From: Chlorohelix sp037138995
GTDB taxonomy: Bacteria > Chloroflexota > Chloroflexia > Chloroheliales > Chloroheliaceae
NCBI RefSeq assembly: GCF_037138995.1
Contig: NZ_JBAXHI010000005.1
Location: 62,001-126,000 of the forward strand
DNA length: 64,000 bases
Direction of reading: 5' to 3'
Below the pieces are notes generated by a model that saw only the letters and a list, made by a program, of their open reading frames with translations, made no database searches and had not been told where the DNA came from. Made by a program: the position numbers and the translations under genes. Of the stretch, positions 36,108 to 44,116 are shown piece by piece (position 1 is the stretch's first letter; every line of letters begins with the position of its first letter).

Positions 36108-37133
36108 ATGGCATCGAAAGATTATTATAAAATTCTGGAAATACAACGCACCGCTACCGAAACAGATATAAAAAGTGCATATCGGCGGCTTGCTCGCAAA
36201 TATCACCCTGATGTAAACCCCAATGATAACCAGTCAGAGGAGCGTTTCAAGGAAATAGGCGAAGCATACGAAGTATTAAGCAATGCCGAAAAACGACGCA
36301 AATACGATCAGTGGGGCGCTGATTGGGAAAAATATGATAAAGCCGGAGCCGGTTCATATTCAGGTTGGTCGGGTGGCAGCGGATACAACACCAAAGATAG
36401 CGGGGTCGGCGATATTTTCGACCAAATCTTCGGCAAAACCCGCAACAAAACTACTCAGGGGCAGGGGGCAAATACTTCAGCCTACAGCCAAGGTGCAAAT
36501 CCTAGAAATTACGCCGCCCGTCCTCAAAAAGGAGAAGATCGAGAGCAACAAATCGAATTGACTCTCGAAGAATGCTATAACGGTACTTTGCGCCAATTAC
36601 AAATTCAATCGAGCGATATATGCAACCTGTGTAACGGTACAGGCTTGAGAAGCGGTCAACGTTGCTCTAATTGTGCCGGATTAGGCATAGTACCACGTAC
36701 CAAGCGACTAGAGGTTCGTATTCCGGCAGGTGTTGAAGAAAATAGCCGGGTGAGAGTTGCGGGTGAAGGTGGCACTGGAATTAGCGGTGGGCAACGTGGT
36801 GATTTATTTCTCAAAGTACACTTGCAGGCACACCCTCAATTTGAACGCAAAGGCAATGACCTTCACACTAACATCAATATCGCGGTTTACACTGCCATAC
36901 TTGGTGGGGAAGCAGAAGTTACCTCGCTGAAAGGCGGTAAATTCATTTTGAATATACCCGAAGAAACACCAAACGGCAAGGTTTTCCGCCTCAGTGGGCA
37001 GGGCATACCCATTTTGAACCAACCCGGTGTCAGAGGAGATTTGTATATCAAACTTAACGTAGTGCTACCCAGCAACCTTACTGCTCAAGAAAAAGAGCTT
37101 TTCCGAAAGTTAAAAGACCAGAGACCAAACTAA
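36108..37133 (+). CDS. DnaJ-family co-chaperone with a half-sized zinc domain
   Basis: The 341-residue protein has an N-terminal J domain (DYYKILEIQRTATETDIKSA, then YHPDVNPNDN with the HPD triad, then WGADWEKYDKAG). A Gly/Ser/Thr-rich linker runs to about residue 145. The central Cys region holds only two CxxCxG-type repeats (C172/C175 and C186/C189), where DnaJ itself has four. This predicts a single zinc site. The C-terminal substrate domains are present (RLEVRIPAGVEENSRVRVAG, GDLFLKVHLQAHPQFERKGN, GEAEVTSLKGGKFILNIPEE). It should stimulate DnaK ATPase. The architecture lies between DnaJ and CbpA. No dnaK or grpE is adjacent. Confidence 0.9.
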   Translation: MASKDYYKILEIQRTATETDIKSAYRRLARKYHPDVNPNDNQSEERFKEIGEAYEVLSNAEKRRKYDQWGADWEKYDKAGAGSYSGWSGGSGYNTKDSGVGDIFDQIFGKTRNKTTQGQGANTSAYSQGANPRNYAARPQKGEDREQQIELTLEECYNGTLRQLQIQSSDICNLCNGTGLRSGQRCSNCAGLGIVPRTKRLEVRIPAGVEENSRVRVAGEGGTGISGGQRGDLFLKVHLQAHPQFERKGNDLHTNINIAVYTAILGGEAEVTSLKGGKFILNIPEETPNGKVFRLSGQGIPILNQPGVRGDLYIKLNVVLPSNLTAQEKELFRKLKDQRPN

Positions 37134-37231
37134 CAAGAAATTGCAATTTTTGGAAGTGCCTAAATTAAGAGAGCAGGGTTATAATAGCCTAAACGTCAAT
37201 GAGATAAAGATACTTACAAGACACTTTCACT

Positions 37232-38188
37232 TCACGTATTGAGCAAAACCTCGATTATAGCGTGGTCACGCAAAACTTTAATATAAGCTCCAAATGCCTC
37301 CTGGCGGCGTTGCTCTACCAAATCGAGTGGAAGTTGCCGCACTTCCCGCGCTTCCACTTTGATAATATGCCAGCCAAGTGAGGTTTTAATTGAACCGCTG
37401 AAAGTTCCAATTTTAAGAGCAAAAGCGGCTTGCTCGAAAGCTGGTTCGGTTTGTCCTTTGAAAACCCAATCTAGGTCTCCTCCCTTTTTGGCGCTGGCAA
37501 TATCGAGCGAAAATTGAGTTGCCAATGCAGCAAAATCTGCGCCCTGTTGCAAACGCGCAAAAATATCCTTAGCCTCTTTTTCGCTGCCAAGCAGGATATG
37601 GCGAACTTTTACCTGTTCTTCTTTATCTTGCACGGTAGCATGCTGCTCTAGCATTTTACTGAAAAGTAAGCCCTGCTCTATGGTGTGGCGGTTATCGTTA
37701 TCGCTCATAAAGCGGCGCGATAACCAGATTTTATAGGTCTCCTCACCGCCGATTTGCTTCTTGAAATTTTCAAGCTGCTTGGTAACTTCCTCAGCAGAAA
37801 CGGTGGTATTTTCTTTGTGGGCTGCAAGGGCAACTACCGTGTAGTTAATTAATCCCTGCAATATTTGGTCGCGTAATTCTTTCAGACGAGTTTTGTTGGT
37901 TTCGGTGTCCCAGTCAATAACGCCGCCGTTTTGTTCCTCGCTAGTTACACGCGCCTGATCCAACGCTTGATTAAACTCGTCCGCGCTGATTTCTGTCCCA
38001 TTAACTTTAGCAACAGCACCAATAGCATAGCCGATTCTGAGATTTGAGGAAGGAGTGGGAAAGGGTAACAAACCGCCACTGCTTTTGGTAATTTGCGAAG
38101 TTGGGAGGACTGCATCGCCACAGGCTGACAGTAGTAGAAAGAGAATTATTAAGGGAAATAGTTTTTTCATGTAACTTATTTTACTCAT
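37232..38188 (-). CDS. Parvulin-type peptidyl-prolyl isomerase lipoprotein (PrsA/SurA-like)
   Basis: The 318-residue protein has a signal peptide ending in LLLSAC, giving a predicted lipidated Cys. A SurA-N/trigger-like helical region follows (VAKVNGTEISADEFNQALDQ onward). The parvulin domain runs from about residue 200 (QVKVRHILLGSEKEAKDIFA, LQQGADFAALATQFSLDIAS, GGDLDWVFKGQTEPAFEQAA, SLGWHIIKVEARE). It folds secreted proteins outside the membrane. The open frame reaches 38224, but that start lies inside a terminator hairpin, so 38188 was chosen. The ATG at 38170 is equally possible, and neither has a clear ribosome-binding site. The upstream crotonase gene appears to be a separate transcript. 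Confidence 0.88.
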   Translation of the reverse strand: MSKISYMKKLFPLIILFLLLSACGDAVLPTSQITKSSGGLLPFPTPSSNLRIGYAIGAVAKVNGTEISADEFNQALDQARVTSEEQNGGVIDWDTETNKTRLKELRDQILQGLINYTVVALAAHKENTTVSAEEVTKQLENFKKQIGGEETYKIWLSRRFMSDNDNRHTIEQGLLFSKMLEQHATVQDKEEQVKVRHILLGSEKEAKDIFARLQQGADFAALATQFSLDIASAKKGGDLDWVFKGQTEPAFEQAAFALKIGTFSGSIKTSLGWHIIKVEAREVRQLPLDLVEQRRQEAFGAYIKVLRDHAIIEVLLNT

Positions 38189-38210
38189 TGGTTGTTCAGC
38201 CGAACAAATA

Positions 38211-38238
38211 AATAAGGGTCTCACAAGAGGCGAGACCC
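38211..38238 (-). terminator. Intrinsic terminator after the crotonase gene
   Basis: GGGTCTC (38216-38222) pairs with GAGACCC (38232-38238), 7 bp with a 9-nt loop. On the minus strand the stem is followed by TTATTTATTT. It ends the PIG-L/crotonase transcript and lies between that operon and the PPIase gene. Confidence 0.75.
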
Positions 38239-38257
38239 GATGCTATCGAGTTTTAGC

Positions 38258-39028
38258 TTAACGCTGGAAATTAGGCTTGCGCTTCTCAAGGAAAGCGCTC
38301 ATGCCTTCTTGTGCATCCGGTGTTTGCGAAGTTGCCGCCATAACCTCCATGCTATAAGAATAGGCTTTGGGCTGCTCCAAATCTATCTGGGCGTAAAATG
38401 CCTGTTTGCCGATACCTTTTGACCAAAAGCTTCCGCGCGTAGCCGCCAGCATCAGTTTTTCAGATTCTTCTAGCAGCTTGTCAGCAGTTACTACCCGATT
38501 AATCAAGCCCCATTCGTAAGCGGTTTTAGCGTCAATTACATCTCCGGTGAAAAGCATTTCGGCGGCACGCTTGCGCCCAATCTGACGGCTTACCGCTACC
38601 ATCGGAGTAAAACAGAACCACCCGCCCTTACCGCCCGGTGTTGCAAAACCGACAGTATCGGCGGCAACCGCCAAATCGCAAGTGGCGACTAACTGGCAGC
38701 CGGCAGCGGTAGCCAGCGCATGCACTCGCGCCAACACAGGTTGGGGAATAGCCTGAATGGTATCCATCAGGTTGACGCAAGTTTTCATCATTTTACGCAT
38801 AAAAACAAGGTCTTGCCCAGCCATATCCCGGAAGTCATGCCCTGCGCTAAAGGCATGCCCGTTCGCGGCGAGATACACCCCCCGCACATTGCTATCGCCT
38901 ACTTCATTAAAAGCCGCTGTTAGCTCAAGCATATGTTGCATAGAAAGAGCATTGCGACGCTCTGGGGAGTTCATGGTAATAGTGGCGTAATCCCCATCAT
39001 AAATCAGTTCTATCATTTCATACTGCAT
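38258..39028 (-). CDS. Crotonase-fold protein (ECHDC3-like), catalytic Glu residues absent
   Basis: The 256-residue protein starts at ATG 39028, preceded by AAGGAGG. The frame extends to 39166 but would overlap the PIG-L gene. It has the crotonase oxyanion hole (NGHAFSAGHDFRDM) and the second hole region (ATAAGCQLVATCDLAVAADT, FATPGGKGGWFCFTP). In true enoyl-CoA hydratases two Glu occupy the GGGCE and FGQPE-type motifs. Here they read AAGCQ and FATPG, so the canonical hydratase reaction is unlikely. The closest named group is ECHDC3. It probably handles an acyl-CoA. It is co-transcribed with the PIG-L deacetylase gene upstream (19-bp gap), and a terminator follows. Confidence 0.85.
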   Translation of the reverse strand: MQYEMIELIYDGDYATITMNSPERRNALSMQHMLELTAAFNEVGDSNVRGVYLAANGHAFSAGHDFRDMAGQDLVFMRKMMKTCVNLMDTIQAIPQPVLARVHALATAAGCQLVATCDLAVAADTVGFATPGGKGGWFCFTPMVAVSRQIGRKRAAEMLFTGDVIDAKTAYEWGLINRVVTADKLLEESEKLMLAATRGSFWSKGIGKQAFYAQIDLEQPKAYSYSMEVMAATSQTPDAQEGMSAFLEKRKPNFQR

Positions 39029-39047
39029 TGTAACACCTCCTTGCTGC

Positions 39048-39776
39048 TCAATTTTCGGTGCGATGAAATTCTTCCGCATATGATACGTCATATTTTTTGC
39101 CGGTGCTGGTAGCCCAACTTCTAATTCGTTCCTCAATTGGGGCAAAATCTGGAAGTTGGCTGGCATGCGCTTTGAGCGCAGCTAGTTTAAGCTCAATAGT
39201 TCCGGTAATATCAACCATAAAGTTCTGAGTAGGCGCTCCCATGAAGAATATTTCCTGCACCTTGTGAGGCTCAAGCCCTTCATCGAGCAGTTCGGGAAAA
39301 TCCCACGGGTTCTGACTGGCGGGATAAATTGCCCGAATTGCAGCTTCTCCGGTAGCAAGATGGTCGGGATGGTGCCGCGCTACAGAATAAAAAGGTGTCC
39401 AAGCACGCTCAGGGGATTGTATGACAACTCTGCTAGGGCGGAAGTGGCGTAACATTCGTACTATATCACGCCTCAAATCAAGGCTGGGTTCAATTCTGCC
39501 GTCCGGGTAGTCCAGAAAGAAAACCTCTTTTACTCCTATTAACCGACAGGCTTCACGCTGTTCTTTTTTGCGGATTTCGGAGATTTTACGCCGTTCTACT
39601 TCTCCAACCTGTCGCGCATCATCAGACCCACCGCCGGAACCGTCCGAACAAATAACGTAGTAAAATTCCCAGCCTTCGAGTACCCAGTTTGCCACAGAAC
39701 CGGCACAACCAAACTCAGCATCGTCAGGATGAGCTACTATTACCATCCCTATTTTATTTTTTATAGTATCGCTCAT
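39048..39776 (-). CDS. PIG-L/LmbE-family deacetylase
   Basis: The 242-residue metal-dependent deacetylase has the N-terminal zinc motif VIVAHPDDAEFGCAG and the second motif HHPDHLATGEAAIRAIYPAS. The middle segment VFFLDYPDGRIEPSLDLRRD and the C-terminal HASQLPDFAPIEERIRSWA are usual for bacterial LmbE-like proteins. Family members remove N-acetyl groups from GlcNAc-containing small molecules, such as thiol precursors or glycolipids. No BshA/MshA-type glycosyltransferase is adjacent, so a bacillithiol or mycothiol role is not supported. It heads the two-gene operon with the crotonase gene. Confidence 0.9.
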   Translation of the reverse strand: MSDTIKNKIGMVIVAHPDDAEFGCAGSVANWVLEGWEFYYVICSDGSGGGSDDARQVGEVERRKISEIRKKEQREACRLIGVKEVFFLDYPDGRIEPSLDLRRDIVRMLRHFRPSRVVIQSPERAWTPFYSVARHHPDHLATGEAAIRAIYPASQNPWDFPELLDEGLEPHKVQEIFFMGAPTQNFMVDITGTIELKLAALKAHASQLPDFAPIEERIRSWATSTGKKYDVSYAEEFHRTEN

Positions 39777-39858
39777 TTAAGTGTAGAACCTCTCGACTGT
39801 AATATTAAAATTAGTGAAGGATGCAGCTATTATACCCATAAAATCGGCTTTTTCCTAT

Positions 39859-39887
39859 TTGAGTAGTCAGCTTTTTCCGGTTATAAT
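39859..39887 (+). promoter_or_regulatory. Promoter of glgC-glgA
   Basis: TTGAGT (39859-39864), a 17-bp spacer and TATAAT (39882-39887) lie 71 bp before the glgC ATG. The -10 is consensus and the -35 matches at four of six positions. Confidence 0.6.
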
Positions 39888-39957
39888 AGTATAAAGTATA
39901 AATCCAAACTCGTACCTCTTGATTAATATTCTCGATAGCTGAATTGAGGGAAAAACA

Positions 39958-41253
39958 ATGAGCCGACCAAATAGAAATGTGCTGACCGTCATTTTGGCGG
40001 GTGGTCAGGGCGAACGCTTGAGTATTTTTTCTGAGAAACGCGCTAAACCTGCCGTGCCTTTCGCCGGAAAATACCGAATTATAGATTTTGCCCTCAGTAA
40101 TTGCGTTAATTCCGGCTTATTCGATATTCTGGTATTGACGCAATACCGACCTCTTTCCCTGCATGACCATATCGGTAACGGCAAACCTTGGGATTTGGAT
40201 CGTTTGCATGGCGGTGTTCGTATGGTATCGCCTTATCTGGGGCGCAAGGACTCTGACTGGTATAAAGGCACGGCTGACGCTGTTTACCAGAACATAAACG
40301 AGTTGGAAGAAACTGATGCTGAATATGTGCTTATCCTAGGCGGTGACCATATCTATAAAATGGACTATCGCCCTATGCTACAGTTGCACCGGGAAAAGGG
40401 CGCAGAAGCTACGGTAGGAGTTATGCGAGTACCTATCGAAGAAGCGCATCGTTTCGGTATCGTGGCAGCCAATGAAGAAGGTCGTGTAATTGAATTTCAG
40501 GAAAAGCCCAAGCAACCGAAGAGCAACTTGGTTTCGATGGGTATTTATATTTTCAATAAAAAACACCTAATTGAAAAGCTTACCAAAGATGCACAGGACT
40601 CTAGCAGCAAGCATGATTTTGGGCATAGCATACTTCCTGAAATGCTCGCATCTGGAGATAAGCTCTATGCTTATACTTTCGAGGGCTACTGGCGTGATGT
40701 GGGGACTGTACATTCATACTGGGAAGCTAATATGGAATTGTTACAAGAACCGCCTGAACTTGACCTATACGAACGTAGTTGGGTGGTTTATACTCGTAGT
40801 GAAGAACGTCCTTCTGCGATAATTGAAGCAAATGCCAATGTGAAAGACAGCCTTATCTCGCATGGCTGCCAAGTGCATGGTCAGGTTATCAACAGCGTAT
40901 TATCACCGGGTGTTATTGTGGAAGAAGGGGCAATTGTACGCGACTCTATTATTATGATAGATTCAGTTATCGGCAAAGGCTCGGTAATAGACAAGACCGT
41001 AATTGATAAAGAAGTAATTATTGGCGAGGGCAGCATTATCGGTTATGGCAATGATAATACGCCTAATAAGTTTGAACCGCATAAACTGAATACAGGCATC
41101 ACTATCATTGGCAAACGCGCCCAATTGCCGGCTAATGTCAGAATCGGGCGAAATTGCAAAATCGGAACTGATGTTAAGCCGGAAGATTTCCCATCTCTTG
41201 AGCTTGGGAGCGCAGAAACGGTAATTGCGGCAGTGCAAACAACAAGAAAATAG
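39958..41253 (+). CDS. glgC: Glucose-1-phosphate adenylyltransferase
   Basis: The 431-residue enzyme opens with the nucleotide-binding motif ILAGGQGERLSIFSEKRAKP. It contains GKYRIIDFALSNCVNSGLFD, LTQYRPLSLHDHIG, YKGTADAVYQNINELE, ILGGDHIYKMDYRPML and the catalytic-site VIEFQEKPKQPKSNLVSMGI. From about residue 285 a left-handed beta-helix follows (GVIVEEGAIVRDSIIMIDSV and related hexads). It makes ADP-glucose from ATP and glucose-1-phosphate, the committed step to glycogen. GAGGGAAAAAC precedes ATG 39958. It is followed 58 bp later by glgA, so one transcript makes both enzymes. Allosteric effectors cannot be read reliably from sequence. Confidence 0.96.
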   Translation: MSRPNRNVLTVILAGGQGERLSIFSEKRAKPAVPFAGKYRIIDFALSNCVNSGLFDILVLTQYRPLSLHDHIGNGKPWDLDRLHGGVRMVSPYLGRKDSDWYKGTADAVYQNINELEETDAEYVLILGGDHIYKMDYRPMLQLHREKGAEATVGVMRVPIEEAHRFGIVAANEEGRVIEFQEKPKQPKSNLVSMGIYIFNKKHLIEKLTKDAQDSSSKHDFGHSILPEMLASGDKLYAYTFEGYWRDVGTVHSYWEANMELLQEPPELDLYERSWVVYTRSEERPSAIIEANANVKDSLISHGCQVHGQVINSVLSPGVIVEEGAIVRDSIIMIDSVIGKGSVIDKTVIDKEVIIGEGSIIGYGNDNTPNKFEPHKLNTGITIIGKRAQLPANVRIGRNCKIGTDVKPEDFPSLELGSAETVIAAVQTTRK

Positions 41254-41311
41254 ACTAACTATAACTTGTTAAGGTAAATTATCCAAAAGAAGAAATCAGA
41301 CCGAAAAAAAA

Positions 41312-42757
41312 ATGAAAATTCTCTTTCTTGCAGCTGAAATTGCACCGTTTGTTAAAGTTGGTGGGCTTGCGGATGTTGCCGGTTCGCTACCGTTAGCGCT
41401 GGCGGAGTTAGGGCATGATGTGCGGTTAGCTATGCCACGCTACTATGTAGTTGACCCTACCAAATGGGGATTGCGAAAAATAATCGGAACTCTAGATATA
41501 CCCATCGGTATAGGCTCTACCGCAATACAGGTTCTTGAAGGCGAATTGCCCAATGATAAACCTAATGCGCGTGTACCGGTCTATTTTATTCAAAATCAGC
41601 ATCACTTTGAGCGCGATAAGGTTTACGGCTACGAGGATGATGGTGATCGCTTTGCGGTGTATTGCCGGGGCGTGATGACTATGCTTAAAAGTTTGGGTTG
41701 GCGACCAGATGTAATTCATGCGAATGATTGGCATACTGCTCTGTGCATTAATTACCTGAAAACTATATATAGCAATGACCCGTTCTTCGCCGGAGTTAAA
41801 GCGGTATTTACAATCCATAACTTGGCTTATCAGGGCGTATTTAGTCCGTTCTGGTTGGGGCAAGCCGGTCTTTCACACTTAGGGTTAGTTTGGGGTGACC
41901 GAGATGGTATGGTGAATATGATGGGACGGGGTATAGCTTATGCCGATGCAGTTAGCACCGTCAGCCCAACTTATGCCCTTGAGATACTCACGCCCCACTA
42001 CGGCGAGGGTTTGGATTGGCTGCTGAAATATCGCTGGGGGCATTTGTGGGGTATCCTCAACGGGATTGATTATAATATTTTTAATCCGGCTACCGACCCT
42101 TATCTAATTTCGCAATATACTCCCCTTACAGTGGAGAAACGTATAGATAATAAAACTGAGCTTCAAGCTCGACTTGGCTTACCAGTTGACCCCAATATTC
42201 CGATAATCGGAATGGTCTCACGTTTGGCAGACCAAAAGGGTTTTGACTTAGTAGCCGCATCGGCAGAGCGTATCCTTGAAAAAGGTGTGCAATTGATAGT
42301 GCTTGGCACCGGTGAGTATGGGTATCATGAGTTTCTTTACTGGCTATCGCATCGCTTTAATAGTCAGGTGCGAGCGGTTTTGGGCTTTCATGCCGATATT
42401 GCACCAAAAATCTACGCCGGAAGTGATATGTTTCTAATGCCTTCGCGCTTTGAACCTTGCGGGTTGGGGCAACTGATAGCCATGCGTTACGGTTCAGTAC
42501 CAATCGTCCGGCATACTGGCGGTTTGGCGGATACAGTGCAGGAGTATTACCCCGATTCTGACGAAGGTAACGGCTTTAGTTTTGGTCCCTATGAACCAAT
42601 ACACCTATTATCGGCAATTGATCGCGCTTTAGCAGTGTACCACCAACCTAACCTCTGGCAGAACCTTATCAGTAAGAACATGCAGAGAGACTATTCATGG
42701 ACTTCTTCAGCCCAACAATATTTGAACTTTTACCGTCAGGAATTAGGTTTAAGCTGA
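41312..42757 (+). CDS. glgA: Glycogen synthase (ADP-glucose type)
   Basis: The 481-residue GT5 enzyme shows the N-terminal AAEIAPFVKVGGLADVAGSL, with the KVGG loop binding ADP-glucose. It has VIHANDWHTALCINYLKTIY, TIHNLAYQGVFSPF, AYADAVSTVSPTYALEI, GILNGIDYNIFNPATD and the C-terminal donor-site MPSRFEPCGLGQLIAMRYGS. It extends alpha-1,4-glucan from ADP-glucose in the cytosol. It lies immediately downstream of glgC. A strong intrinsic terminator closes the operon 20 bp past the stop. No branching-enzyme gene is present in the window. Confidence 0.97.
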   Translation: MKILFLAAEIAPFVKVGGLADVAGSLPLALAELGHDVRLAMPRYYVVDPTKWGLRKIIGTLDIPIGIGSTAIQVLEGELPNDKPNARVPVYFIQNQHHFERDKVYGYEDDGDRFAVYCRGVMTMLKSLGWRPDVIHANDWHTALCINYLKTIYSNDPFFAGVKAVFTIHNLAYQGVFSPFWLGQAGLSHLGLVWGDRDGMVNMMGRGIAYADAVSTVSPTYALEILTPHYGEGLDWLLKYRWGHLWGILNGIDYNIFNPATDPYLISQYTPLTVEKRIDNKTELQARLGLPVDPNIPIIGMVSRLADQKGFDLVAASAERILEKGVQLIVLGTGEYGYHEFLYWLSHRFNSQVRAVLGFHADIAPKIYAGSDMFLMPSRFEPCGLGQLIAMRYGSVPIVRHTGGLADTVQEYYPDSDEGNGFSFGPYEPIHLLSAIDRALAVYHQPNLWQNLISKNMQRDYSWTSSAQQYLNFYRQELGLS

Positions 42758-42777
42758 TACCGCTAAATTAAGGGTGG

Positions 42778-42812
42778 GGCTACAGGAGATTTACTGCCTG
42801 TAGCCTTTTTTT
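42778..42812 (+). terminator. Intrinsic terminator of glgC-glgA
   Basis: GGCTACAGG (42778-42786) pairs perfectly with CCTGTAGCC (42797-42805), 9 bp with a 10-nt loop, followed by seven T (42806-42812). It is a textbook rho-independent terminator on the plus strand. Confidence 0.93.
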
Positions 42813-42876
42813 GATTACTATAGATGTTTTCTGACAAACCAAACTACTTTTTCCGTTACCAAAAGAGTTGGCTTAC

Positions 42877-43947
42877 TCAATTGGCAGTAGTAGGGGTTGG
42901 AATCGGTTGAAACGGAGTTGCAACAGGTGTACTAGTCGGCAACACCGGGAAGGGAGTAGCGGTAATTGGAATAGGGGTCGGAGTTAGATTACTAAGGACT
43001 TCTATGCCGTTTATCACAGGATATTCTACTGCCCCTCTCCTGAAAGCGATGAATAGCTGACCATTGGTATCGGCTTGAGCAGGAAATTCTTTAACAAACG
43101 CTTTAAACATTCCTCCAGCCGCATTGTAAAGGTCAAAGTTATACAATACCTGACTTTGATTGATAAACACATCAAAAAGGCGCATACCGGGACTGTTTAA
43201 ATAGAGTTCTGCAAAGTGTAGGCGGATGATATATGGAGAATTTGGCTTTAGGTTTGGAATAATATAGTTTGTAATGCCAATACGCTGACTCTGGTAAACC
43301 GAAATTGGGGCGGGGAATGGCACATTACTCATATTAATTGTATTGGTAACTACATAGCTAACACCGGAAGAAGTAAAAAATGCGTCCGTAACGTAAGAGC
43401 CATCTGCGCCACCCCCACAGTTAATAGCAAGCGCTTGCTTAAGTGAACTGGCAGTTGACGCAATAGCGGGGATAGCAGTTGTGGCGCCTAAAGCGGGTGC
43501 AATTATCGTACTCTTGGGTTGTGGTGTAGTAGTAGTAGTAGTTACCGCCGCAGTAGTGGTATTTATAATAACCAATGTTTGTTTAGTTTGTACTGCCAGC
43601 ACAGTTAGTAGAACGACAACACCAATAACGATTGCAAATACAGCTATGCTAACTAATACCCAAAGACGACGGGTATTACGAGCGCTATAATCCGGTGGTT
43701 TTGGCGCTTCTTCCGTTTCAGAAGATTTTCTGGTTTCTGGTTTTTTATAAACTGGTTCTGAAACATGCTCTTCTGGTACTAGAAAAGGGCGAATGGAGAT
43801 GCTAGGTTCCCCATTCTGTGAAGGCTGCCATTTATAGTTGGCTTCTTCTGACAGCAGATTTTCATGTTTTAAAGTGAATTCTTGTGGGTTAGATTTAGAT
43901 GAGGTCGAGAATTCATCGTTTTGATTTTGGTTATTCGGCGGTTCCAT
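42877..43947 (-). CDS. Membrane-anchored malectin-domain protein
   Basis: The 356-residue protein has a disordered acidic and Gln/Asn/Pro-rich cytoplasmic N-terminus of about 90 residues. One helix follows (RLWVLVSIAVFAIVIGVVVL, about 93-117), then a Thr-rich stalk. The malectin domain begins at ALAINCGGGADGSYVTDAFF and includes PYIIRLHFAELYLNSPGMRL, FDVFINQ and PVINGIEVLSN. Malectin domains bind carbohydrate, here on the outside of the cell. The Pro/Thr tail (PTPIPITATPFPVLPTSTP) may be a wall-spanning linker. ATG 43947 was chosen because GGAAG lies 6 bases upstream; the frame continues to 44010. It faces the glgA terminator convergently. Ligand unknown. Confidence 0.8.
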   Translation of the reverse strand: MEPPNNQNQNDEFSTSSKSNPQEFTLKHENLLSEEANYKWQPSQNGEPSISIRPFLVPEEHVSEPVYKKPETRKSSETEEAPKPPDYSARNTRRLWVLVSIAVFAIVIGVVVLLTVLAVQTKQTLVIINTTTAAVTTTTTTPQPKSTIIAPALGATTAIPAIASTASSLKQALAINCGGGADGSYVTDAFFTSSGVSYVVTNTINMSNVPFPAPISVYQSQRIGITNYIIPNLKPNSPYIIRLHFAELYLNSPGMRLFDVFINQSQVLYNFDLYNAAGGMFKAFVKEFPAQADTNGQLFIAFRRGAVEYPVINGIEVLSNLTPTPIPITATPFPVLPTSTPVATPFQPIPTPTTAN

Positions 43948-44116
43948 TGGCATCTTCCATAAGTTTACATAAACAGATTTCCAATCAGCATTAGCAATTT
44001 TATTATACATATATGGACTGGTGAGGTCGAATTGAAAACAGTTCTACAAAATTTATATGGAATTTGTGGGATTTAACAAATTTAGCAACCCCATCCGATA
44101 ACACTTGAGAGGCTTT

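Noticed and set aside
43515..43560. GTA/GTT-rich trinucleotide tract
   Set aside because: It encodes the Thr-rich stalk of the malectin protein on minus; it is not an independent repeat element or CRISPR.
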